This document shows positions 34,671 through 45,996 of a stretch of DNA of 64,000 nt, in pieces; position 1 is the stretch's first letter; the number at the start of each line of letters is the position of its first letter. The stretch comes from Calliphora vicina (Eukaryota > Arthropoda > Insecta > Diptera > Calliphoridae), in assembly GCF_958450345.1 (NCBI RefSeq), contig NC_088783.1, forward strand, positions 101,427,302-101,491,301, written 5' to 3'. Made by a program: the position numbers and the translations under genes. The notes under the pieces are model-generated. The model was not told the origin of the DNA. It did no database searches and saw only the letters and a list, made by a program, of their open reading frames with translations.

Positions 34671-34990
34671 CCTTACATTTTAGTTATAAAATGAGTTCAT
34701 CAAATTTATGTAAAATGTTACGGAGAACATTTTTATAGAATATGTTAACCCTCTAATGGGTCTTTTTTGTCCTTCTTTTAAAAAAGAGCAACAAACTTCA
34801 GAAATAAGACACAACAAAAGAGAGCTTATGTTTAATTTCGCATTTATTAAGAATTTTATTTTAAACTACCCAAAAATTTAGCATGAAACCCATGCCTTGA
34901 GGATTTAGAGGGTTAACATATTCTACAAAAATGTTCTCCGTAACATTTTGCATAAATTTGCTAAATACATTTTATACCTAAAATGTTTTC
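34671..34990. repeat. Palindrome centred on a TTAA element
   Basis: Arms 34671-34748 and 34913-34990 are complementary, including AATGTTACGGAGAACATTTT on the left. The loop is the TTAA|CCC element 34749-34912. A second, right-truncated copy of arm plus element start lies at about 34997-35150. Confidence 0.7.
34749..34912. mobile_element. TTAA|CCC element, 164 bp
   Basis: Ends CCCTCTAA inverted, flanked by TTAA (34745-34748 and 34913-34916). TTAA plus CCC-starting ends is the piggyBac signature; the short length makes it a MITE. It sits exactly at the symmetry centre of the larger palindrome. Confidence 0.6.
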
Positions 34991-35150
34991 GTTTTGGTGT
35001 ATTCAGGGACTTATAGTAAAATTTCACGGGTAATATTTTTGCGGAACATGTTAACCCCTTAAATTCCTGTTTAAATGGCGTTTTTTGCTCTTTTTCAAAA
35101 GAAGGGCAAAAAAACCCATGCCTTCAGGATTTAGAGGGTCTGACCTTGTA

Positions 35151-36189
35151 ATTTTGGAAAAAAATTGATTTTGTTTTATGGTGTTATTATACGAATAATA
35201 TACGAACCAATTTTCCGTTGAGAGTAGGTGATCAAATTTGGAATAATATGCTTACCTAATTGAAATTTAAGAATCAAATTATATTCATAATTACTGGTAT
35301 TGGCTAAAACTAGATTAAATTCTACATCAGGTACTCGAATATGAATTTTTTAACGGCAGTTTAAAAACTCCAATTTCAAATTGGTTCGATGACAGCTCTC
35401 TAGAATTAATTGAGTATACCTGAGGGAATACAAAATTTTGAATTCTAAATTTTCCTCGATCTTTTGACGGGCATACGAAGGGTCTAAATTTATTTTTAAA
35501 ATATCAGCTATATTTGTGATAAATAAAACTTGCTAAAAGCTATCTCGTTCCTATAAAAGTTACACGCATCCAAATTTGAAACATGTATAAAGGACCGTTT
35601 TCTAAGTTTTTTTCCCAAAAAAGTACCTATATATTTTCTTTTGAAGAAATACAAATTTCTTAGGAATTTGGCTCACTTAAGAAGACTAGTAGCCACTAGA
35701 CCTATCCAAACTTGGCCAATTTTCTCAAAAAATTTAGGTTTGAGTAAAAAATTCTAAAACCGCAAAGCACCAATCCTCTAAAAAGTCCACATTTGTATAA
35801 CCTTATATGTTGTTTAAATACATACAAAGTTTTTTGACTATCACTCTGTAAATAACATCATAGTGAACACTATTCTAAAAAAACTCAGTTTTTGAAGTTT
35901 CGCTTTTTAGGAATTTCGGTATATGAAAATTAAAAATGTCAAAAATTGTAATGCCATTGATTTATGGACATTTGGTTCTACATTAGTTTCAAATTTAAAA
36001 TTTTATAATTTTCATCAAGGAAAAGCAAAATATTATAATTTTTTTATAATAACGTCCGAAAAATTTATAAAATTATTTAATATTACTAAAATATCAATAT
36101 TCAAGTCCTAAGATTTTCACCAATAATGTGAAATTTCGTAACAACATCTAAAAGATACCGAACTATTTTCAACAAAAAAAAAACGTTTC
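35151..36189. other. Spacer with a foldback-family fragment
   Basis: TTTTTTAACGGCAGTTTAAA at about 35347 matches the arm edge of the 47048-48010 foldback. The rest is AT-rich without gene or ends. Confidence 0.4.
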
Positions 36190-36440
36190 TAAACCACTGT
36201 GATATGGCACGTAGCGCCATTCTGTTGAAACCACATTTCGTCCGGATCAATGTCATCAATATTTCAAACAATAAATCATTGATCCATTGAACTTAACGCG
36301 AGCTCCGGCTTAATTTTGGCAGTAATATGGTATGATGATGCCACCAGCGTATAAACCGCACAAAACGGTGCAGTTTTTTATGGAATGGAGTCTGTATGGT
36401 CTCTTGTAGATTGGTTTTACTCCATATGCGGCATGCGGCA
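36190..36440 (-). pseudogene. mariner-superfamily transposase fragment
   Basis: Minus strand: KPIYKRPYRLHSIKNCTVLC and GGIIIPYY in shifting frames (the TVWCGlyaGGIIGPYFF block), then DIDPDEMWFQQNGATCHIT (the dp.e.WFQQDGATCHtA block, with catalytic Asp changed to Asn). N-terminus and the last catalytic block are missing. A distinct lineage of the same family as 17605, 32752 and 48425. Confidence 0.7.
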
Positions 36441-36604
36441 GCGGCGGACAGACGGAGGTTATAACAAGTAAGAGTGCTATATTCGGCTATGCCGAATCTT
36501 ATATACCCTTCACCTTTGTTGTGGATGCATTATTATTTTTTATAATTAGTATATATGTATGTACATTGCCCACTTTCAGCGTACAGCATCCTAAATTTAT
36601 CAAG

Positions 36605-37015
36605 AACACAAAAAACAACAACAACGCCAAACGAAACAGAACACCAAAAGAAAAAACAAAAACAAAATACGCAAGGCAATGAAACCAACACACATCCAAA
36701 CATACGTTGAATTGTATAAAAAACAACAACAACGCCAAAAGAAACAAAACACAAAAGAAAAACAAAATACGCAAAGCATGCACATTCAAACATACGATAT
36801 GTTGATTTTTTGTCAAAAAATCCAACACACAACCAAACATACGTTTAATTGTATAAAAAACAACAACAACGCCAAAAGAAACAAAACACAAAAAAAAACA
36901 AAATACGCAAAGCTTGCACATCCACACAACCAAACAAACGGTTAGTTGTATAAAAAACAACAACAACGCCAAAAGAAACAAAACACAAAAAAAAACAAAA
37001 TACGCATAGCTTGCA
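36605..37015. repeat. Minisatellite, ~4 units inside HINE-1
   Basis: The core AACAACAACAACGCCAAA, GAAACAAAACACAAA and CAAAATACGCAAAGC recurs at about 36613, 36723, 36860 and 36956 with unequal spacers (TGCACAT, CAAACATACG, AATTGTATAAAA). Units are 95-135 bp. The F/C-rich minus-strand ORFs are its translations. Confidence 0.75.
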
Positions 37016-37228
37016 CTTGGATGTTTGTTGTTTTTTTGTCAAAGCATGCAATACATTGTGTTTTTTGATGAAATTTTCAGAGGTTGTCTCGGATTTTTGC
37101 TCATATCTCCGTTATTTATGGACGGATTTTGCTGATTTTAAATAGCAAAATTCTCGAAAGTATGTCTGACAGAATTGTTGAAGATTTGGATCCCGGAGAT
37201 ATCTGGGGCCTTCAGAAAATTGATTTCA

Positions 37229-37590
<362 letters not shown>

Positions 37591-37939
37591 ATGGCTTAAT
37601 CGACTCCGCTATCTATAAGGATCCAGAATATATATACTTTATAGGGTCGGAAATGAAAAATGTAGAAATTACAAACGGAATGACAAACTTATATATACCC
37701 TTCTCACGAAGCTGAAGGGTATAAAAATGCAAAAACGGATTTTTGGATGATATGGAAAACAAACTACATCTAGTTCTCTTCAAAATTCCTGCTCTAGATT
37801 TACCTTCATCATTAGTGCAAATTGATATAAAAGCCTTATTTAACTACCAGCAGTTGCAGCTTTAGAGTAGTGGAAATTTATAGCAGGTGCATCATCATCC
37901 GCAGCAACAATCATCTCCACGACTGTTGTATGAGTTTAA

Positions 37940-38523
37940 CCCTCTAACCCGCAAGAGTGCCTCAAGGCATGCATTACAAAACACCAATTATCTCAAAAAG
38001 TAATTATATATTTTTTGTTAATTTAACTGTTTCCCTCGAAGGTCGAAATGCATTCTGACTTTTAGTTTTGGTTCTGTCAGCTGTTTTGTGAGTGATGTCA
38101 TAATTTTAGAACATGAAATTTTGTGTGTAATTTTTATATCCTTCAACTTCGTGAGAAGGGTATATATAAGTTTGTCATTCCGTTTGTAATTTCCACAATA
38201 TAATTTTCCGATCCTATAAAGTAATTATATTTTGGATCCTTATAGATAGCGGTCCACAAATGGCTGAGGAAAAAAACCAGGACAACCTCGAAGACCATAT
38301 AAAGTTGGACATAAAATGGGTCAAAATCGGAAAAAAATATTTTTAACCCGAATTTTTTTTCACCAAAAAAAAAATTAAAAAATAAATTTTTTTTTTTAAT
38401 TAAAAAAAAAATTAAAATAATTCGAAACAAAAATTTCACCTGGTTCCTAAACTTAATTTGCAAATTATTTTCTTATGGCTGTTCTGAGTTTTTTTAGCTT
38501 TTTAAAGTTTGCGGGTTAGAGGG
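37940..38523. mobile_element. TTAA|CCC element, 584 bp
   Basis: 15-bp perfect inverted ends CCCTCTAACCCGCAA, flanked by TTAA (37936-37939 and 38524-38527), the piggyBac-type signature. Contains a partial HINE-1 (about 38135-38440, with TCGTGAGAAGGGTATATATA). No transposase; the minus ORF 38143-38463 is low-complexity. Confidence 0.75.
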
Positions 38524-38527
38524 TTAA

Positions 38528-39778
38528 TAATTTGCGCAAATAAGGATTCATTTGCGTACAGGCATCCAATATTATCTGGGAACTCAGAATCGGAAGTTTA
38601 GGTACCGTTCTACTTTGGGTTAGATTAAGATGAATTTTTTGGGCATGTGAGGCCGGAATTTATGAGACTTATTTAATTTAATTGTATTTTGGTATCTTGT
38701 TTGGAATGGAGCACTTGCCAGGTAGTGAATTCGAAGTAAATTTAAATGTTTGTAGCAATTTTATTTAAAAAATAAATTTATATTGAAAAGCAAAAGGTCT
38801 TGGAATGACTTATGTTCTCATTAAATATAAAGGACCCATAACAAGTTGCCAATTATGGTATTGGGTTCCCTTGTAAATATTTATAAAAGTTGAGAAGAAA
38901 TCATGCAATCGCCATTCAGTAAAAAGGTGAGAGAATTAGAAGTCCACAAACAATTTTTAAGAATTAAAAAGTTGATGTAATTGGTGAAATTGGAAATATT
39001 TCAGGAAAAGATGAATGAAAATGTTAGTTATTTGAAATAAAACAAAATAAATTTTGATTTTCAGTTTCTATTTTAAATAAAATTTATAAATATTTGTATG
39101 TATGTACGTAGTAGTACATGAGTGTGGTTCGGTTCGTAAGTAAGAATATAATTTTAACATACATATTTGGTTATCAGTTGAAAAGACCGTAGAGTAGTAA
39201 TACCACACCCAAATCCATAGAAGATGTTTAAAAAAAGCAACTAAAACAAAATTACATTATCGTAAAACATACTCATTCATGCACATAAATTCAAATAGAA
39301 TTCGAATATACACGTAACAATAATAAGACCAACAACAATAACAACAACAACCAAAAAATTAATCCAAAACGACTCCCATAGCTAAAATAATGAAACATGT
39401 TGTAATTGTAGTCGCACTTACTACGGACTAAATACATTCACATTCCAACATACACACATAGTTTTTAATCAGGGATGATGCAAAATAGAAATCACAAATT
39501 GTACCAGTGAAATCAACAAATTGTACTTTTTGGAATTTTATTGTACCCAGCAGTTCTGTCTAAGTTTGATTTTTCCCAGTGCACAATGGGACAGAAGAAA
39601 ATATTTTGGAAATTAATCTGTCATTTCTAACTGGTTGATCCGAAGAATTCTTTGACCGGAAATACTTGTGTTGGGTAACGTCGAAAATCTATTTTAACGT
39701 GTAAAACTATGAAAATATGTAAGTTGGTTGGTCAGAAAAGTTAACCTAAAAAGGGCTTTTTGGTCCATTTGTGATACC
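38528..39778. other. No gene recognised
   Basis: AT-rich, with CAACAACAAC near 39330 and TACATACA words. ACCCAGCAGTTCTGTC near 39546 recalls a MITE end, but no partner was found. The last ~50 bases are the 3' UTR of the LINE that follows (GGTATCACAAATGGACC on minus). Confidence 0.4.
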
Positions 39779-40750
39779 CTAAGGAACATGGTCAGGTCCT
39801 TCACATGTCGGAGATGGGTTCAGTGCCGAACCATCCTGAAGCACGAATGAACGATTCCATTTTCCTGACGTCCACAGTAGATAGATCAGATGGGCCGTGC
39901 AAAAAAGGACTACTTTTTGTCGCAGTCCGAGCCCCCGATATATCAAGGCAAAGACAGAGGAGATGTTCAACCGTTTCCTCCTCGTCTTCATTATGGCACC
40001 AATCAAGTAAGCACGGATAGCAAAACTCGAAGTCTAGCCCTTGATAGCCCCGTGAAGGACATTGGCCAATGATGGTAAAAAAACGGGCCATGTGAGCCTC
40101 GATATCGAGCAATTTGTCAGATTAGGCCATCTGAGCTGAGCAGGCTCAAACAATTTACTCTGTATGAGTATGAAATTTACATCAGGATAGCGGTAAACCG
40201 ACTAAAAGATCGATCTCATCGGCTTGCAGACATGAGCCTTTTTTGGCCAGTTCATCAACAATAGCATTGCCAAGTACATCAGAGTGACCCGGCAGCCAGG
40301 TTAGAATGTCTCGCCATCTCGTTAAGAGATACCCGGCATTCATGTACCAATCTGTATGACGAGTAGACATTTGATAGCAGGATTGCTGTTAGTACAGATT
40401 CGGATATTCATACCAAATAATCTATAGTACTTCATCCAGTGTACCGCCCTTTTGATCGCTGAAATTTCAGCTTGAATTATACTACATTGATCCAGTAGCC
40501 TGAAACGCACCGCTTTCTGAAAACGGGGAATATACAAGGCACCACCTACCCCAACCGCAGACTAGAAGCCATCTGTATAGATGACAAACGTGTCCCTAGA
40601 AGAAGGTAACTGGCCCGCCATCAATACAGAGAAGCTTCTGTTAATAACGGGTAAGGGAGTGCAGTAGTTAATGTTCACAGAGAGATAAGATATACAATGC
40701 AAAATTATTTTTTTTGATATGTCGTAGTGGAAATTTTTTTTCCTCATGCC
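39779..40750 (-). pseudogene. LINE ORF2 3' end: RNase H and zinc-finger tail
   Basis: Minus strand: TFVIYTDGF (RNase H first Asp, about 40580), then QAEISAIKRAVHWM (catalytic Glu, about 40460), ICTNSNPAIKCL (usual TDS; catalytic Asp changed to Asn), LTWLPGHSDVLGNAIVDELA (the GHsdv.GNe.AD.LA block, about 40220-40300), then CYPCLLDWCHNEDEEETVEH and LLCLC (Cys/His cluster) to a stop at about 39801. Two or more stops and frameshifts. Same family as 24890 and 57375 (LOA/R1/I-type layout). Strand and tail place its 3' end at about 39730. Confidence 0.85.
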
Positions 40751-41589
40751 AAAAGCTATCGAAAAATCGATGGCTATTATACATACTAGCTATGTGAAAT
40801 TTACCACAGATATTTTCTAGTAATAGAAAATATAAAACTAACCTAATCGGATGAACCAGATAAATGTTTGTATACAAAACGCACAACAATCGATGACCTT
40901 ATTGGTTTTGATTATACATATAAGCTAATACTCTAACTTGTTTTTAACTGTTTTCCTTATGGAAAGAAGTTTATAGTTTACACACTGGGATTAATACTTT
41001 ACAGTATAATTTCAGAGTACTTGGAACTAATTTGTGCAAAATTTTATCAGTATTGCCGCATAATCAACATAGTTATGACTGCTCCAGCAGTATTCCGGGG
41101 GACTTTTGTATGGGTCCTAAGTGAAATCATGGACCGATATTGCCTATTTTCATCAAACAAAACTTATCAACAGAGAGCTAGCTCCTTTCGTTTGGGAGAT
41201 GAAGACTTTGTTTTTATTTAGCCTAGCAATCATCCGTATGTCTCGGAAATTTCGTTTCGATTTCCCGCCATACCTGTTCTCGCTTGTATCGGTCTTTGCA
41301 GTCTGAGCAAGAGTCCTCCCGAACACATGGGAGCTCTTCTAAAGACATTATCAAATCATTTATTGTATTGTAGGTCCAAGATGAACTTACACTTGGCTTA
41401 TTTTTCCTTTTTGGGAAAGGAGTTTGTGATTTCTGGTCGGGGTTGTAAATAAATTACATGTCCAGTGGATAATTTATTTATATTATACAGTCATCAAACT
41501 CCATATTTACACTACAAGTAAGTATATAGTAATTAATATATTTACAGCAGTTAAAATTAATTTTAATTACAGATATACTAATTCACGAC
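40751..41589. other. No gene recognised
   Basis: Includes a faint HINE-2-like patch near 41095-41140 (GGGGGACTTTTGTATGGG, ATCATGGACCGATATTG). Otherwise nothing. Confidence 0.4.
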
Positions 41590-42420
41590 TAAAGAAAAAA
41601 TAAATATTGGCTCGTATTGCCGCTCCAGAAACCAATAAATATTGGCACTTCGTTCATTGAGAAATATTGGACGATCTCCACACGATGGTCAACATTCCAA
41701 AAGCTTGCCATGCCTTATTTAATCGTACCGAAATATTTGCGCTGGAGCCGCCCTGCCTGTCAATTATGCTTCCAAGATAGCAAAAGGATTCTACCTCCTC
41801 AAGTTATCAGATAATACATTTTCATGCAATATTCTGCATGTTGCATTGGCATAAATAGATTTTATAAGAGAGATCAGCTGTTGTGGAACTCCATTACAGG
41901 CTAACGTGTTCCAAATTGCTGTATGGTTGAGAGTGTCTTTTCAAAATCTATAAAAAGGAGATATAATGGGGATATCCATTCAACGGACTGCTCGACTATT
42001 ATCCTCAGACTGTTGACATGCTCAACATAGGATTTTCCACGGCGGCTACCGACTTGTTCTCTCCTCATACCGGGAGAGATTGCATCACAAAGCCTTTTCC
42101 TGATGATGTGGGCAATAACTTTCAGCATCATATTCAAAAGAGTGATACCCCTCCAGTTACTACGTTCTGATGAGTCTCCCTTTTTCGGTATTTTTATGAT
42201 TACAACTTCAAATCTGGTAAATAATTGGAAGACCAAAATCCATCCATGAGGTAGCTCTAATCTTGATCTTGTCATTGAATCGATCGTTAGTCTCATTAAT
42301 GGCTTCAAAATACATAACTCACAGTAATTAGCTTCATCTTGTAGTGTTCACCGGTATTTGGTTATGCAGCAGTCGGCAAGGCAGTCCAAACAAAATATTT
42401 CTGTTTGTTGTTGATTTTGA
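41590..42420 (-). pseudogene. Non-LTR reverse transcriptase, active site deleted
   Basis: Minus strand: VIIKIPKKGDSSERSNWRGI followed by TLLNMMLKV (finger/palm entry), GMRREQVGSRRGKSYVEHVN (the lR.EQaGFR.GrsC.d.i block), LYLLFIDFEKTL (motif A, catalytic Asp kept), then frame-shifted GVPQQLISLIKSIYANATCR (motif B approach). There is then a jump to VESFCYLGSIID and SSANISVRLNKARH (post-palm/thumb). The QG....P and YxDD segment is deleted, so the polymerase is dead. The FCYLGSI..GG....i..RI.kAR signature suggests an RTE-like or related clade, distinct from the RNase H LINE next to it; the clade is uncertain. Confidence 0.8.
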
Positions 42421-43910
42421 ATCCATAAATTTGCCTAGTGGAGAAGAAAAGCTATACATATTATATATCAGCGTGTAGGAAATTATGCCCTCTTTTCAAA
42501 AAAGTACAATACTTTTAAGAATTACAAAAATTATAGAAGACTTTTTTGAAAAATATGGGAATAAAAAATGGTAGCTGATTTTTTTTGAAAATTTTAATTT
42601 TTAAAATGCAATAAAAGTTTTGTTACTGAATCGATTTAACACTTATATAATTACTTTTGATCGAAATCGAAAAGTGAAAAAAATATTTGTAAATTATTAA
42701 CAGCAATCCCACAATTCCCAAAAAAAGTTTAAGTTCGGGGCTATGAAATCCCATTGCACAATATTGATGAACATATTGGGATATACCAAACAGGTCTTAA
42801 TTTTTAGAAAGCTGCTATGCGATTAGAGAAAATGTTGTCTAAATTTGAAATGAACGGAACGGAATGTTCTGGACCACGTAATAGGTAATACGAATTTTGA
42901 TATTTACTTTTATTATATTTCCTGAAATATTATCTTTCAGAAAAATATAAATACATTATTTATCTTTTTCTTATTTTCTTTATAATTTAAAATCAATGTA
43001 AGTACTTTTTTTGGAAATAAATGGCGAAAAAACTACTTTTTTATTTTTTCTTAAGTTTGAATACACATAACTTTTGGCTCAGTAAAGTTTTTTAAACAGT
43101 TTTTCTTACTTAGTAGCCTATACTTATTCTTAACGGCAGTGTCGATCAACAAGTAAAACCTGATTTTATGGTGAAATGAAAATTTCTAGGAGGACTGCAA
43201 CAAGTTTTTATAAACGTGGGCCAAACATAACCAAAAACTGTACCCTAACATACCTACATTTTCATCACTATTTCCAAACATACGGCGGAGATGTTTTTAT
43301 TTTAAATTTTAGTTGTTGTTCATGAAGTCAAATGAGAATTTCTTTAAAGAACAAAAAAAAAACTGAAAACATTAAATACTAAAACATTTATTCTAAAAAT
43401 AACTCTTGATCTACACATTTCAAATAATAAAACACCAAAAAATACTCGTAGATGTTGTACAACACAACGACGATTTCTACGATGAGAGTATCATGCAATG
43501 ATGTTGTTGTTGTTGTTGGACGACGACGATGGTGATTTTTTTTTTTATATTCTGGTTGGCTGTAAACATGTGGAATATAAATAAAATATGCACATCCGAC
43601 AAAAGCACCAACAAAAACAAAAACAACATCAACAAATAAAAATAATAATAATAAAATAAAACAAACGTTATATGATATTGGGTGTATGTGCGAGTGTGGG
43701 CACACAGATGTAAACATACACTCTCACATCATCATCATCATCTCAGTTGTGGCCTTTTTAACCCAGATTTACAGTTATGATACCATCCATACATTCTAAA
43801 TAAACATATCTACATCCATATGTATGTAATACAAATTCATATACGGATACAGATACTCACCCGTTTATATACTACAAACATTCGTATAGGTACATATGAA
43901 TGTTCGTACA
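42421..43910. other. No gene recognised
   Basis: AT-rich; (GTT)n near 43500, (ATCATC)n near 43725, TACATATG words near 43800-43900. The minus ORF 43388-43717 is built on these repeats. Confidence 0.4.
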
Positions 43911-44036
43911 TACAGTGTCGGGCAAAACTCATTGGATAACAATTGTTTCCATATTATTTCTACAGCGAAAACAAATTAGCTTGTTCCATTTGATTTATTT
44001 AAAAAAACACATAAATGTTTGTAATTAAAAAGTAAC

Positions 44037-44085
44037 AAAATAAATATGGAAAACTTACCCCCATTAACACGAAGCCTGGTTATTT
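44037..44085. repeat. Detached foldback arm piece
   Basis: ACCCCCATTAACACGAAGCC, then TGGTTAT, is the complement of 48080-48108 (AACCAGACTTCGTGTTAATG). It is probably the outer arm of the 47048-48010 foldback, separated by the Minos-like insertion. Confidence 0.5.
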
Positions 44086-44283
44086 GAGTGTCCCTTAGAA
44101 TTAAATTTTTTGAAATGTTGACCTAAAATACCACCAAAAATTTGTTTAGCTTGTTCTAAGAAGGGCAACCCGTGCCGACTTTCGATTTAGTTTTGAGGTG
44201 CATTTACAAGGGAAAAAAATTTATTTTTTTCAGTTTTTTTTAAATTTTTGCCATTAAATAATTACTTTTGCAATTTAATTTAA

Positions 44284-44514
44284 CCCTTTCAGGGTCAAAA
44301 ATAATTTAGGTCGAGCTAAAAGTATTAAAAAGAAATATTTATAATTTGAATACGCTGAATCCGGGAAAAATAAATTTTTTGTATTTGGTTGCTCTGGTTG
44401 TCTGTGTCTGTCTTTTATTTAAAACAAATAAATTAAAACTAACTGTATTTTATTATACAGTAAAAGCGCATAGAAACAGAGTATGTTATAATGTCGAATA
44501 TACCACTGAAAGGG
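44284..44514. mobile_element. TTAA|CCC element, 231 bp
   Basis: Ends CCCTTTCAG inverted, flanked by TTAA (44280-44283 and 44515-44518). Same signature as 34749, 37940 and 47544 but different interior. No gene of its own. Confidence 0.6.
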
Positions 44515-45309
44515 TTAAAAGAATCGAAATGTATACGTAATTGTCGTTCTAATAAGATATACTCTCTAACCACTATTAATTCGTACGGTGGTAAAATCCC
44601 AAAAAAATTAAATCATTTACATGTACCGCATTCAACATTTAATTATTCATATAAAGTTTTTGTTAATTATGATTCTCAGAAGAAATACCAAAATATGCAA
44701 AGAAGAAATTATGTTGGAAATAATGTTTCTTTAAATACAACCCTTTATAATCTAAGTACTTTAAAATGCAGCTCTTCTAAGTTGACCATTATTAATTCGT
44801 ACGGTATAAAAAGTTCCGTTATTTTTGGCTCATGTTTCATTTTTGACAATTTTAATCAATTATAATCTTTCTGATTCATATTATTTTCTTAAATGGTTGA
44901 CAATTAAAAAATTATAATGGTGCGCGGGAATCCAATATAGGACGATATTCGGAAACTTATAATTGATAAAGTTAAAATTGGAAAAAGTTACCAAGAAATT
45001 GGAAAAGAATTAAATTTATCTAAATCAAGTGTACAAGGTATAGTGTAATTTTTTAAGAAAAACAATTCAATTACCTCTAATGTAGAAAAACGAGGAAATA
45101 TATCGTCAATAACCGCACGCGACATTAGGTCGTTGGAGAAAATAGTTAAAAAAAAAATAGAAGAGACACCGTAAGCAGCAATTAGTTAATCCGTTGGACG
45201 GGAAACAACCAGAAAACATTAAAAAAAACTTATGGGTTTTACAAGGTAAGTTAGATGTGGATTAATATGTGGAAGCTTATCTATAAAATGTGGTTAATCT
45301 TTAGGCTAA

Positions 45310-45996
45310 TGCCATGTTTCCACGGCAGTCTGAATTATTTAATTCGCGTTTTAAATTACGATTGCGAATCAACCTGTTTACACGACAACATTCGTAATTC
45401 AGTTTGACATTTATTTATTTCTTCTTCTTGTTTTTTTCTTCTGTTTACATGTTTTGTTTTTTTGTTTATTTTGTTTGTTTGGTGCGAATTTTAAATTTGT
45501 AATTTGGCAATGTATAAAAAAGGTAAGTAAAAACATAAAATTGTAGCATTATTAATTAAACAAATATAATTTAATTATTATTTTCATTATTAGAAAAAAG
45601 AAAAAGTGCAAGCAAGTGGGACCAGGGCAGCGAGCGGGCTTTATTAGAGGTGTGGGCTGAAAGAATGGCTGAGCTGCTACTTCTACAAATGAATTTAACT
45701 TTAATCAGACTTTTTATTTCTTTTAATTTATTTAATACAAAATCTTTTTCTTTATTTTGTTTTGTTTTGACATTTTTGTTTGGACAGCTGATTTTGATAC
45801 ATAAATAATCGATAAAAATTTGAGATGACAGTCATTCGTTCGCAATTCATAAGGTAATTCAAACTGAATTACGTACGAACAAGGTTATTCGCACTTGAAA
45901 TTTTGTATGGCGAATCATGTAATTCAGTTCGTAATTGGGGGTTGAATGACGAATGAGAGCGTGAATGACGAATAATGCCGTCGTGTGAACATGGTA
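45310..45996 (+). mobile_element. Harbinger-like element, 687 bp, inside Minos
   Basis: Ends TGCCATGTTTCCACGGC and TACCATGTTCACACGAC (right end as complement), flanked by TAA (45307-45309 and 45997-45999). Subterminal arms share GTAATTCAG and CGAAT words. Together with the TAA duplication, the Myb/SANT-like gene start inside supports PIF/Harbinger, whose autonomous members encode a transposase plus a Myb-like protein. Confidence 0.75.
45510..45680 (+). pseudogene. Myb/SANT-like protein start, two exons
   Basis: ATG at 45510; exon 1 encodes MYKK and ends at 45522 with the donor GTAAGT. A 71-nt intron (45523-45593) ends TTATTAG. Exon 2 continues in frame as EKRKSASKWDQGSERALLEV followed by WAERMAEL. 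The W.....E.aLLevWaer pattern fits the first helix of Myb/SANT-like domains of the Harbinger accessory protein, which helps the transposase bind DNA and enter the nucleus in studied members (known of the family). The remaining helices are missing; after AEL the frame runs into AT-rich sequence, presumably by internal deletion. Splicing is inferred from sequence only. Confidence 0.65.

Noticed and set aside
36605..37015. Repeat-spacer look of the AACAACAACGCC units (CRISPR-like)
   Set aside because: Units are long, imperfect and of uneven spacing, in a eukaryotic repeat; not a CRISPR array.
36499..37051. Overlapping minus ORFs of 60-160 codons rich in F and C
   Set aside because: They follow the AACAACAACGCC minisatellite units and change frame with them.
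43913..43945. CAGTGTCGGGCAAAACTC as a Tc1 terminal repeat
   Set aside because: No matching inverted partner found within several kb; too short to claim alone.
44346..44865. ORFs of 64 and 124 codons
   Set aside because: They run through the TTAA element and the Minos-like terminal repeats; non-coding in that family.
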